DNA of 64,000 bases from Pseudomonas trivialis (GTDB lineage Bacteria; Pseudomonadota; Gammaproteobacteria; Pseudomonadales; Pseudomonadaceae). Below are positions 30,199-38,130 of the stretch, piece after piece. How positions within the stretch are numbered: the first letter of the stretch is position 1; each line of letters begins with the position of its first letter. The notes below the pieces were generated by a model that was given only the letters and a program-made list of their open reading frames with translations, did no database searches and was not told where the DNA came from. The stretch lies in assembly GCF_001439805.1 (NCBI RefSeq), contig NZ_JYLK01000011.1, forward strand, positions 62,001-126,000, written 5' to 3'. Position numbers and translations under genes: made by a program.

Positions 30199-30217
30199 AT
30201 TGCCTGGAGAAAAGCAA

Positions 30218-30829
30218 ATGGCGGCACTTGCTATCAATTATCAGCCAATGACCACGATCCTGCTTTACGGTCAACTTCGACAGTTTGGCCGATCCTTCCG
30301 CATGGCAGTGAAGTCGCCCGCAGAGGCGATCAAGGCGCTGTGCGTGCAGATCCCTGGATTTGAACGCTTCCTGTCGAACGCCAAATCCCGAGGGATTGAG
30401 TTTGCCGTATTCCGAGGAAGGACGAACCTGGCAGAAAAGGAGCTTGGGTTTGCGGGCGGCGGTGATATTCGAATTGCTCCGATCATCACCGGCAGCAAGC
30501 GAGGCGGTGCGCTGCAAACAATCATCGGTGCAGTACTGATTGTTGTCGGCCTCGTCATCACCGGCGGCACATTCGGCGCAGGCGCACCGTTCGGTTCAGC
30601 CCTTATCATGATGGGCGGCTCGATGGTCCTTGGTGGTGTGATTCAAATGCTCAGCCCTCAGGCTGGCGGCCTCAAGACAAGCGCCGCGCCCGAGAACACC
30701 CCCGGTTATGCCTTCGGCAGCGCCAAGAACACCACGGCGTCGGGTAATCCGGTCCCGCTCTGCTACGGCAAGCGCAGGGTAGGCGGGGCAATTATCAGCG
30801 CCGCTATCTACGCCGAAGATCAGATGTAA
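30218..30829 (+). CDS. Tail assembly protein I-like
   Basis: A 203-residue protein (ATG 30218; GGAG 11 bases upstream). MTTILLYGQLRQFGRSFRMAVKSPAEAIKALCVQIPGFERFL is the ubiquitin-like N-terminal part of lambda gpI. A glycine-rich hydrophobic segment (LQTIIGAVLIVVGLVITGGTFGAGAPFGSALIMMGGSMVLGGVIQML) and NPVPLCYGKRRVGGAIISAAIYAEDQM follow. Needed for tail tip assembly with J and K. Confidence 0.92.
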   Translation: MAALAINYQPMTTILLYGQLRQFGRSFRMAVKSPAEAIKALCVQIPGFERFLSNAKSRGIEFAVFRGRTNLAEKELGFAGGGDIRIAPIITGSKRGGALQTIIGAVLIVVGLVITGGTFGAGAPFGSALIMMGGSMVLGGVIQMLSPQAGGLKTSAAPENTPGYAFGSAKNTTASGNPVPLCYGKRRVGGAIISAAIYAEDQM

Positions 30830-30850
30830 CTACCACCCGCAGCACAGCAG

Positions 30851-30871
30851 CCGGCCATGAGCCGGTTTTTT
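30851..30871 (+). terminator. Short terminator before the J-like gene
   Basis: CCGGC (30851-30855) pairs with GCCGG (30861-30865), followed by T6. It is directly followed by ATTGCCTGGAGAAAAGT and the start of the J-like gene, the same arrangement as at 30173. Confidence 0.65.
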
Positions 30872-30888
30872 ATTGCCTGGAGAAAAGT

Positions 30889-33800
30889 ATGGGCGCAGCA
30901 CAGAAGCTCGACATCTACGGCGCCAAGGGCGGTTCCGATAAGCCAAAAACACCAACCGAGGCGCCCGACAGCCTGCGCTCTGTCGCCATCGCCAAGATGC
31001 TGATCGCTGTAGGTGAGGGTGAATTCGAAGGAACGCCAACCGCCAAGGACATCTATCTCGACAACACCCCGCTGCAAGATCCTCAGGGCAATATGAATTT
31101 CCCGAACGTGAAGTGGGAGTGGCGCACCGGTGCAGTTGACCAGAGCTATATCCAGGGCATCCCTTCAGTCGAGAACGAAACCACCATCAGCACCGAGCTG
31201 CGCAGCGGGACGCCATGGGTGCGGGCCATCAGCAATACCCAGCTTTCCGCCGTGCGCATCCGTTTTGCGTGGCCTGCGCTTCAGTCCGTGGACTCTGGCG
31301 GCAACGTCAACGGCTACCGGATTGAGTACAAAGTCGAGCTGGCAACCGATGGCGGCGCCTATCAGCAGGTGTTGAGCGAGGCTGTAGACGGCAAGACCAC
31401 CAGCCTGTACGAGCGCACGCGCCGTATCGATCTGCCAAAGGCGACCACTGGCTGGCTGATGAAAATCACGCGGCTGACCGTCAACCAGAACAACAACAAA
31501 ATCTCCGACACCATGCAGATCGCCGGCTTCACCGAGGTGATTGACGCCAAGATTCGTTATCCGAACACCGCGCTACTTTACATCGAGTTCTCTGCTGAGC
31601 AGTTCCGCAGCATTCCAGCGGTGACCGTCGAGACCAAGCTGAAGAAGATGCAGGTGCCGAGCAATTATGACCCTGCGTCTCGCACCTACTCGGGCATTTG
31701 GGACGGCACATTTAAGCAGGCCTGGACGGATAATGCGGTCTGGATGACCTACGACATCACCACGGCCGACCGCTTCGGGCTCGGCCGTCGCATCAAGCCG
31801 TGGATGGTGGACAAGTGGGAGCTCTACCGCATCTCGCAGTATTGCGACCAGTTGGTGCCGGACGGGAAGGGGGGCCAGGAGCCGCGCTTCATCTGCAACC
31901 TGAACCTGCAGAGCAAAGCTGACGCCTGGTCGCTGCTTCAGGATATCTCGACCATCTACCGTGGCATGACCTACTGGGCTCAGGGCCAGGTATTCACGCT
32001 GGCGGATATGCCGCGCGCGGCCGACTTTGACTTTGCCTACACCCGGGCGAACGTCATCGACGGCAAGTTCACCTACTCCAGCGCGTCGGAGCGCACCCGG
32101 TACACCCGGGCTCTGATCAGCTACGACAACCCGCTGAACAACTACGACACTGATGTCACTGCGGTGACCGACCAGAAGCTGCAGCGCCGCTACGGTGACA
32201 ACCCGCTGGAGATCAGCGCAATCGGCTGCACCCGCGAGTCTGAGGCCCAGCGCCGTGGTAAGTGGGCGCTGCTCACCAACTCGAAAGACCGGGCCGTCAC
32301 CTTCAAGGTCGGCCTCGATGGGCGTATCCCGCTGCCCGGGTACGTGATCCCGATCGCCGACGAGCTTCTTGCCGGGCGGCCAGTGGGCGGGCGCATCTCG
32401 GCGGTGAACGGAAAAGTCATCACCCTGGACCGAGACACCCAGGCCAAGCCCGGCGACCGGCTGATCCTTAACCTGCCAGACGGCAAGTGTGAAGGGCGCA
32501 CCGTGCAGTTGGTCAGCGGCCGCCAGATCACGTTGACAGTGGCTTACTCCGTGGTGCCAGAACCTGAACTGGTGTGGGCGCTGGATGCCGATGATTTGGC
32601 TATCCCGCTTTATCGTGTGGTCAGCGTGGCGCGGCCGGAGCCTGGCGTTTTTGAAATTTCGGCCGTCCAATACGACCCGAGCAAATTCGCGCACATCGAC
32701 ACCGGCGCGCGCCTGGAAGAGCGGTCGATCAGCGTTATCCCGATCACCGTGGTTCCGGCGCCGGCGAGCGTCACGATCACATCGAACGTTTCCATCGACC
32801 AGGGCCTGGCCATCAGCACCATGAACATCTCGTGGCCAGCTGTTGCTGGTGCAGTAGCCTATGACGTTGAGTGGCGCAAGGACAGCGGCAACTGGATCAA
32901 GGTGCAGCGCACTGGCTCGACCAGCGTCGACGTCACCGGCATCTACTCGGGCGCCTACCTGGCCCGTGTGCGTTCGGTGAGCGCCTTCGAGATCTCGTCT
33001 ATCTGGAAAAGCTCAAACCTGACCAAATTGGAAGGTAAAACAGGTTTGCCACCGGCGGTGTCGTCGCTGACCACCACAGGCGAGCTTTTTGGGATCAGCA
33101 TCAAGTGGTCCTTTCCGCCAGGTGCCGAAGACACGCAGCGCACCGAGGTGTGGTATGCCCCGGCCAACGACCTGGGCGCAGCGACGAAGCTGGCCGATCT
33201 GGCCTATCCGCAGGCCGACTACCGGATGCAGTCGCTGCTGGCGGGCACAACTCTGTTTTTCTGGGCGCGCCTGGTGGATCGCACCGGCAACGTTGGCCCG
33301 TTCTATCCAGTGGTTAATGGGGTGCTGGGGCAGTCCAGCTCCAACGCGGGCCCGATCCTCGAGCAGATCAAGGGGCAAATCGATGAGACGGCGCTGGGCC
33401 AACTGTTGAAGGATCGCATTGACCTCATCGACGGAAATGGGCCTGGCTCGGTAAACGGACGTATCGACGCAGCCAAGCAAGAGCTGGAGCAACTGATCGG
33501 CGAGGTTGTCGATGCGCTGGAGTATGTGCCGGCCAAGGCCTATGCCCAGGGAGAGATAGTTCGGGTAGGGCAGCACCTGTACCAGGCCAACGGCCAGGTA
33601 CCGGCGAACAACCCGCCGCCGAACGCGACCTACTGGACCGACATCGGCACAGTGGTGCAGACGGTCAATGCCTTGGTAACGCAGGTTCAGCAGAACTCGG
33701 CCACGATCAACCAGCAAGGCCAGGACATAAGCGCCCAGGCCCAGCAGCTGAACGCGGTGAAGGCAACGGTGAACGATCCTGTCACCGGCGTTACGGCTAC

Positions 33801-34614
33801 GGCCAACGGGCTCAGCACGCTCAATGCCTCGGTGACCACGCTCGACGGCAAGGTCACCACCACAGCTCAGCGGGTCGACGGCATATACCTGCAGGTCAAT
33901 CCGCCGCTTCAGGGTGACGACAGTGCTTTGATGGGATCGGAGGCGAGCTACGTCGGTGTTTGGTCGACCCAGTCCGCCCTGATCGAGGGCGACCTGGTGC
34001 AGGGGCAGCGCACCGACGTGGTGGACGCGAAAGTTGCGACCACAGCCGCCGCTGTTGTCGCTGAGCAAACGGCACGCATCAATGCCGAAGGCGCGCTGTC
34101 AGCCAGCATTGAAACGGTCAAGACCGCGGTAGGCGGAAACTCGCTGGCCATCCAGACCAACAGCACTGCGATCCAGACGGTGAATGGCAAGATCACGGCG
34201 AACTGGTCGGTGCGGATGCAGTACGAATCCGCCACCGGCCTCTACAAGTACGCTGGGATCGGTCTTGGATTGGAGAATGGACCGGGCGGCCTGCAATCGC
34301 AGTTCATCATTGATGCCGACAGGTTCGCCATCGGGCAGGCCGGCACCGTGCCGTTCGCTGTCACCGGCGGGCAAACATTCATCAAGGCTGCCTTCATTCA
34401 GGACGCCTCGATCACAAACGCCAAGATCGGCAACTACATCCAGTCGAACAATTATGTCGCAGGCCAGACGGGGTGGAAGTTGTTCTTTGACGGGACCTTC
34501 GAGATGAACGGTGTGGTGCCAGGGCAGGGGCGCTCTGTCATGACAAACCGATCATTGCGCTTCTGGGACGTGAACGGGGTCAAGCGAGTTCAAATCGGAG
34601 ATCTCACTGAATGA
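30889..34614 (+). CDS. Tail tip/host specificity protein J-like
   Basis: A 1241-residue protein. The N-terminal ~600 residues (SLRSVAIAKMLIAVGEGEFEGTPTAKDIYLDNTPLQD, QLSAVRIRFAWPALQ, VWMTYDITTADRFGLGRRI, RYTRALISYDNPLNNYDTDV) match lambda gpJ. Fibronectin type III-like repeats (VTITSNVSIDQGLAISTMNISWPAVAGAVAYDVEWRK) follow. The C-terminal coiled-coil/fibre region (residues ~820-1241) has NAPATYW-type carbohydrate-binding-like sequence and an FVIDADRFAIG-type domain. It determines receptor binding. Confidence 0.94.
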   Translation: MGAAQKLDIYGAKGGSDKPKTPTEAPDSLRSVAIAKMLIAVGEGEFEGTPTAKDIYLDNTPLQDPQGNMNFPNVKWEWRTGAVDQSYIQGIPSVENETTISTELRSGTPWVRAISNTQLSAVRIRFAWPALQSVDSGGNVNGYRIEYKVELATDGGAYQQVLSEAVDGKTTSLYERTRRIDLPKATTGWLMKITRLTVNQNNNKISDTMQIAGFTEVIDAKIRYPNTALLYIEFSAEQFRSIPAVTVETKLKKMQVPSNYDPASRTYSGIWDGTFKQAWTDNAVWMTYDITTADRFGLGRRIKPWMVDKWELYRISQYCDQLVPDGKGGQEPRFICNLNLQSKADAWSLLQDISTIYRGMTYWAQGQVFTLADMPRAADFDFAYTRANVIDGKFTYSSASERTRYTRALISYDNPLNNYDTDVTAVTDQKLQRRYGDNPLEISAIGCTRESEAQRRGKWALLTNSKDRAVTFKVGLDGRIPLPGYVIPIADELLAGRPVGGRISAVNGKVITLDRDTQAKPGDRLILNLPDGKCEGRTVQLVSGRQITLTVAYSVVPEPELVWALDADDLAIPLYRVVSVARPEPGVFEISAVQYDPSKFAHIDTGARLEERSISVIPITVVPAPASVTITSNVSIDQGLAISTMNISWPAVAGAVAYDVEWRKDSGNWIKVQRTGSTSVDVTGIYSGAYLARVRSVSAFEISSIWKSSNLTKLEGKTGLPPAVSSLTTTGELFGISIKWSFPPGAEDTQRTEVWYAPANDLGAATKLADLAYPQADYRMQSLLAGTTLFFWARLVDRTGNVGPFYPVVNGVLGQSSSNAGPILEQIKGQIDETALGQLLKDRIDLIDGNGPGSVNGRIDAAKQELEQLIGEVVDALEYVPAKAYAQGEIVRVGQHLYQANGQVPANNPPPNATYWTDIGTVVQTVNALVTQVQQNSATINQQGQDISAQAQQLNAVKATVNDPVTGVTATANGLSTLNASVTTLDGKVTTTAQRVDGIYLQVNPPLQGDDSALMGSEASYVGVWSTQSALIEGDLVQGQRTDVVDAKVATTAAAVVAEQTARINAEGALSASIETVKTAVGGNSLAIQTNSTAIQTVNGKITANWSVRMQYESATGLYKYAGIGLGLENGPGGLQSQFIIDADRFAIGQAGTVPFAVTGGQTFIKAAFIQDASITNAKIGNYIQSNNYVAGQTGWKLFFDGTFEMNGVVPGQGRSVMTNRSLRFWDVNGVKRVQIGDLTE

Positions 34615-34946
34615 CAGAGGGTATCCGAATATGGGGACCTACCGGCCTGCTTGAACTTGATGAAACGTCTTTCACTGTTGGCGTTACCTATTCGGCAATA
34701 GTCTCAAGGTCAGGCTCGGCTGGCAGGACTCAGTTTATATCAATACCGGGGGTAGATCCTGCAACGCACTCAGCAGTATGTGTCCCAATCGCCGCATATG
34801 ACACGGGCGGGCAGAACTACGCCTCTATTCAATACACTGCAATAGTTAACTCTGGAGGCGTGACCATTTATTTTGGCAGCCCCGCAGCAAATACAGGGCC
34901 ATTAGGAACTAGCAATCAGAGGCTTTTAGTAATGAGGTTCAGATAA
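34611..34946 (+). CDS. Tail-tip accessory protein (111 aa)
   Basis: Overlaps the end of J by four bases. GIRIWGPTGLLELDETSFTVGVTYSAIVS gives a beta-rich domain found beside tail tip genes in Pseudomonas phages. G+C is clearly lower than in the J gene, suggesting recent exchange of the receptor-binding module. Confidence 0.65.
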   Translation: MTEGIRIWGPTGLLELDETSFTVGVTYSAIVSRSGSAGRTQFISIPGVDPATHSAVCVPIAAYDTGGQNYASIQYTAIVNSGGVTIYFGSPAANTGPLGTSNQRLLVMRFR

Positions 34947-35602
34947 TGGCTTATGGAGCGTCGTTTAAAAATAACAGCGATATCGTGACCATTGATACGG
35001 AGTTCTCAAGACTAGTTGTTCTCGAGAAAGGAAGCTGGAACGGAACCGGCTCAGGAGTTTCTGTAGCGTTTGCAAAAACGGTAACAACTAGTGAGCCTCC
35101 CCTGGTATTTGTAAGGCCTGCTCAGTCGAACACCTTGTGTTTCTGTGTAATACAGGGCGCTCCAGGTGGATGGACCGGGTTTTCCTTTCGAGGAATTTTA
35201 GGCACTGCAACTTCCGGAACATGGTTTTCCGCTGCATTCATGTCTTTCCCTACCGCGACATATGGAATGCGATTGTGGGATGGCTCTACAAAGCTTCTAT
35301 TCGATAACGGTACGCCCTGCGCACAATTTACAAGATCCATTACTTCGTGGACCTATCTTGGCGCAGCACAAACCAGTCAAGGGGTATATAGATACAGTTG
35401 GACCGCACCGTCAAGTTTATCTAGTGGCGATTACATGATGCTGAATAATGTAGCCATGGATATGGCTGGCGTCGTTTCAAGGCAGGGGAACATGTACGCC
35501 GTTTGGGAATACCAAAACGACAGAGTTGTAATGCAGGCTGTAGGCGCCGATCTTCCAAGTTCTTTTTATATGCCGGTTGTTTTTGCTAAGCCTGTAGCGT
35601 AG
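34946..35602 (+). CDS. Tail-tip/receptor-binding-region protein (218 aa)
   Basis: Shares one base with the previous gene's stop region. It is Ser/Thr/Phe-rich and beta-predicted (FVRPAQSNTLCFCVIQGAPGGWTGFSFRG, SYLGAAQTSQGVYRYSWTAP-like segments). Lower G+C than flanking genes. No family recognised; the position suggests a distal tail or receptor-contact component. Confidence 0.65.
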   Translation: MAYGASFKNNSDIVTIDTEFSRLVVLEKGSWNGTGSGVSVAFAKTVTTSEPPLVFVRPAQSNTLCFCVIQGAPGGWTGFSFRGILGTATSGTWFSAAFMSFPTATYGMRLWDGSTKLLFDNGTPCAQFTRSITSWTYLGAAQTSQGVYRYSWTAPSSLSSGDYMMLNNVAMDMAGVVSRQGNMYAVWEYQNDRVVMQAVGADLPSSFYMPVVFAKPVA

Positions 35603-35634
35603 TTAAAATATAAACGACTTAAGAGGTTCAATTT

Positions 35635-36219
35635 ATGGCAAGGCAAGATATCAACCTTGGCACAGCTCCAACAGGAGCTGGCGGCGACACCACGAGAAGT
35701 ACCGGTGTAAAAATTAATGCCATGACTGCGGAACTCTATGCCGCTTTGGGTGCGAATTCAGGCGGGGCAATTCCTGCCGCGCTGCCGGTGAATAAAGGTG
35801 GCACCGGAGGTTCGACGCAAGCTGCGGCCCAGGTGGCTCTCGGCTTGGGCACCGTCGCCACGCTGAATACGGGACGCTCACCCGGAAACGTGCCGACTAT
35901 GGAGATGATAGGCATCGCCAGTTCCGAGTCGACGGTTCCGTGGACAGCGGAAAACTACGCGGGAATTGATAACAAGGTTTTCTCATCGGCTGCGTCTGGC
36001 CTGAATCCACAAGGCGGCACTGGTCTTTATTACCGGCAGACCATTCAATTCGGCACCACTGGCAACAGGCTCATGATTGCATGGCCTTACGGCCTGACTG
36101 GTAACACGGGGACCATCAAGATGCGATCCGTCTACAACGGAGCTGTAACCCCTGAAATTGAGCTTTACCACACAGGCAATACCACCCGTGCTTCTGACGG
36201 CACCCTCAAGGCGATCTAA
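35635..36219 (+). CDS. Short tail fibre protein
   Basis: A 194-residue protein (AAGAGG upstream). DINLGTAPTGAGGDTTRSTGVKINAMTAELYAALG and LPVNKGGTGGSTQAAAQVALGLGTVATLN are the typical fibre shaft repeats of phage tail fibres. The C-terminal ~100 residues form a beta-rich tip. Confidence 0.85.
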   Translation: MARQDINLGTAPTGAGGDTTRSTGVKINAMTAELYAALGANSGGAIPAALPVNKGGTGGSTQAAAQVALGLGTVATLNTGRSPGNVPTMEMIGIASSESTVPWTAENYAGIDNKVFSSAASGLNPQGGTGLYYRQTIQFGTTGNRLMIAWPYGLTGNTGTIKMRSVYNGAVTPEIELYHTGNTTRASDGTLKAI

Positions 36220-36221
36220 AC

Positions 36222-36608
36222 ATGGCAAGAGCAGCAATTAACGTATTGGGCGCGACTGGCGACACCTACGACTTTGTAACGAATGGTGCAGGTACTGTCA
36301 CCTCTTCGCGCAAGTCTACTGGCGTTTATTTGATCGCCGGATCCCTGGGCATGGTTCCTTTTCCGCCGTTGGATGATGGCTGGGGCTACACCGTTAACCG
36401 GGTGGACAGTCGCGCCGACGTGGATGTGGATTTTGCCGACGGCGTTCTGACCGTTACGGTGACCAAGGACGGTAAGCCGTACGACCTCAAGCACATGATC
36501 ACTCTGCACATCCTGGTGCCGGATTCGCCGGTGGTTTCTATACCTGCACCTGCACCTGCACCTGCACCTGCACCTGTAGCCGAGCCGGAAGCGGTCACTG
36601 ACGCCTGA
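36222..36608 (+). CDS. Tail fibre-associated protein with Pro-Ala repeat tail
   Basis: A 128-residue protein. The first ~100 residues (INVLGATGDTYDFVTNGAGTVTSSRKSTGVYLIAGSLGMVPFPPLDDGWGYTV) are typical of a small protein found after fibre genes in Pseudomonas phages. The C-terminus is a PAPAPAPAP repeat encoded by CCTGCA units, a possible flexible linker. Confidence 0.72.
   Translation: MARAAINVLGATGDTYDFVTNGAGTVTSSRKSTGVYLIAGSLGMVPFPPLDDGWGYTVNRVDSRADVDVDFADGVLTVTVTKDGKPYDLKHMITLHILVPDSPVVSIPAPAPAPAPAPVAEPEAVTDA
36543..36572 (+). repeat. CCTGCA hexanucleotide tandem repeat (5 copies)
   Basis: Five exact CCTGCA units, then a degenerate CCTGTA, in frame at the end of the fibre-associated gene, each coding Pro-Ala. 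Copy number changes would lengthen or shorten the tail without shifting the frame. Confidence 0.9.
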
Positions 36609-36627
36609 TAGCCCGCCGAATACAGAT

Positions 36628-36651
36628 GCCCGCCACCGAGCGGGCTTTTTT
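36628..36651 (+). terminator. Intrinsic terminator before the endolysin gene
   Basis: GCCCGC (36628-36633) pairs with GCGGGC (36640-36645), followed by T6. The sequence ACGCCTGGAGAAAG then provides the ribosome site of the endolysin gene. Confidence 0.85.
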
Positions 36652-36667
36652 ACGCCTGGAGAAAGCC

Positions 36668-37201
36668 ATGCCCATCACTGAGCAGCAACTGCTGCAGATC
36701 CTCCCGAACGCCGGCCGCAATGCCGGCGTTTTTGTTCCCGCCCTGAATACGGCCATGAACCACTACGGCATTGTGGGTACCGCGCGGGTCTCGGCGTTCA
36801 TTGCGCAGATCGGCCATGAGTCAGGGCAGTTGCGCTGGGTGCGCGAGATATGGGGCCCCACCGCGCAGCAGCTCAAATACGAAGGTCGTGCCGATCTGGG
36901 CAACACCGAGAAGGGTGACGGTTCCAAGTACCGTGGGCGGGGCCTGATCCAGGTTACCGGCCGGGCGAACTACAGAGCTTGCGGCGAGGCCCTGGGCCTG
37001 GACCTGATCAGCAAGCCAGAACTGTTGGAGCTGCCGCAGCACGCGGCCATGTCGGCTGCCTGGTTCTGGTCGACGCGCGGGCTGAATACGCTGGCGGATC
37101 AGGGTGAGCTTGTGAAGATCACTCGGCGCATCAACGGGGGAGTGAGCGGGTTGGCCGACCGCCAGGCGCTGTACGAAAAGGCGCTGAAGGTGCTGGCATG
37201 A
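36668..37201 (+). CDS. Endolysin, glycoside hydrolase family 19
   Basis: A 177-residue protein (ATG 36668; GGAGAAAG upstream). ARVSAFIAQIGHESGQLRWVREIWGP contains the catalytic Glu of GH19, and YRGRGLIQVTGRANYRACGEALGLDLI is the conserved core. No signal peptide, so a holin (candidate at 8939) must release it. Cleaves peptidoglycan glycan strands at lysis. Confidence 0.93.
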   Translation: MPITEQQLLQILPNAGRNAGVFVPALNTAMNHYGIVGTARVSAFIAQIGHESGQLRWVREIWGPTAQQLKYEGRADLGNTEKGDGSKYRGRGLIQVTGRANYRACGEALGLDLISKPELLELPQHAAMSAAWFWSTRGLNTLADQGELVKITRRINGGVSGLADRQALYEKALKVLA

Positions 37202-37752
37202 CGCCGGTGCAGAAGCTGGCCGGCCTGGCGGTGCTGATCCTGTTGCTGATGGCCGCCGCCGCCGGCGTTGCCTGGCAGATGCAGGACTGGCGGATGGGCA
37301 AGAAGCTCGCCGAGCAGGCCGGCCTGCATAAGGACGACTTGGCCGCTATCAGCAATGCCGCCGCCGCCCAGGTCAGCGCAGAGCAGAGAAAGCGTCTTGC
37401 CATCGAGCAACAGCTCGCGACCCAGGACCAACAACACACCAAGGAATTATCCGATGAGAAACGCAAGCAGGCTGTTATCCGCGATCGCCTTGCCACTTCT
37501 GATCTGCGGCTGTCAGTCCTCCTTGCCGAGGATCCAGCCAGTGACTGCAACGTGCCTACCTCCCCCGGCGCCGTCGGCGTGGTTCATGCAGCCCGTAGAG
37601 CCCAACTTGACCCAGCGCATGCTCAACGAATTATCGCCATCACCGGTGACGGGGACCAAGGATTGATCGCGCTGCGTGCATGCCAGGCATACGTCAGGAC
37701 GGTGGCCCCCGGTACACTTTCAGTTCCAGCAGAAGCCGCTGATTCTCCCTGA
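37198..37752 (+). CDS. Inner-membrane spanin (Rz-like)
   Basis: A 184-residue protein starting at an ATGA overlap with the endolysin gene. One N-terminal membrane segment (LAGLAVLILLLMAAAAGVAWQM) is followed by a long charged periplasmic coiled coil (EQRKRLAIEQQLATQDQQHTKELSDEKRKQ). With the nested Rz1 it spans the periplasm and fuses the membranes at lysis. Confidence 0.85.
   Translation: MTPVQKLAGLAVLILLLMAAAAGVAWQMQDWRMGKKLAEQAGLHKDDLAAISNAAAAQVSAEQRKRLAIEQQLATQDQQHTKELSDEKRKQAVIRDRLATSDLRLSVLLAEDPASDCNVPTSPGAVGVVHAARRAQLDPAHAQRIIAITGDGDQGLIALRACQAYVRTVAPGTLSVPAEAADSP
37454..37666 (+). CDS. Outer-membrane spanin lipoprotein (Rz1-like), nested in Rz
   Basis: A 70-residue protein in the +1-type frame inside the Rz gene. 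ATG 37454 has AAGGA upstream. The signal MRNASRLLSAIALPLLICGC ends in an ICGC lipobox. The mature part is proline-rich (LPPPAPSAWFMQPVEPN), as in lambda Rz1. Full nesting of Rz1 within Rz is the classic lambda layout. Confidence 0.85.
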   Translation: MRNASRLLSAIALPLLICGCQSSLPRIQPVTATCLPPPAPSAWFMQPVEPNLTQRMLNELSPSPVTGTKD

Positions 37753-38050
37753 ACAGGTGGTCTCGCTGCTCCGTTATCAAATCGATGGGGCGAAAGCTGT
37801 GATTGCCAGATGGGTCGTCGCCAATTTCTAACAGGCGAGCCTGAGCCTGCTTTAGCGATGCCTCGGCCTTGTTCTTGCCGGCCAGCAGCAGGTCATTCAT
37901 CTGGACAAGACCGGCGATGTTTGCCCTGGCCCTGGTCAGCAGCTGATAGGCGCTGGTCAGCTCATCCTCGAGCAGCGCGCACTGGTGCTGGTACATTTCC
38001 AGTGGCGTGGGGCATCCGAGCCAATCATCGGTATCTGCGTCAACGGTCAT
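37694..38050 (-). CDS. SOS-controlled coiled-coil protein
   Basis: A 118-residue protein on the minus strand. It is almost entirely helical (ALLEDELTSAYQLLTRARANIAGLVQMNDLLLAGKNKAEASLKQAQARLLEI, then TEQRDHLFRENQRLLLELKVY). A near-perfect LexA box lies 15-34 bases upstream of its start. Its 3' end overlaps Rz by 59 bases, tail to tail. Function unknown; SOS control suggests a part in prophage induction, for example as an antirepressor like coliphage 186 Tum. Confidence 0.7.
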   Translation of the reverse strand: MTVDADTDDWLGCPTPLEMYQHQCALLEDELTSAYQLLTRARANIAGLVQMNDLLLAGKNKAEASLKQAQARLLEIGDDPSGNHSFRPIDLITEQRDHLFRENQRLLLELKVYRGPPS

Positions 38051-38064
38051 AGTGGAATCTCAAA

Positions 38065-38084
38065 TACTGTATGTGCGTACAGTA
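38065..38084 (-). promoter_or_regulatory. LexA (SOS) box
   Basis: TACTGTATGTGCGTACAGTA has the CTGT-N8-ACAG core and matches the outer TA/TA of the gammaproteobacterial LexA consensus at both ends. It lies between the integrase stop and the reverse gene at 38050, so LexA cleavage should induce that gene. Confidence 0.85.
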
Positions 38085-38130
38085 ATCGAGGTTTGATCGT
38101 GGCGCGATTTTAGGCGACGAGCTGTATCTA

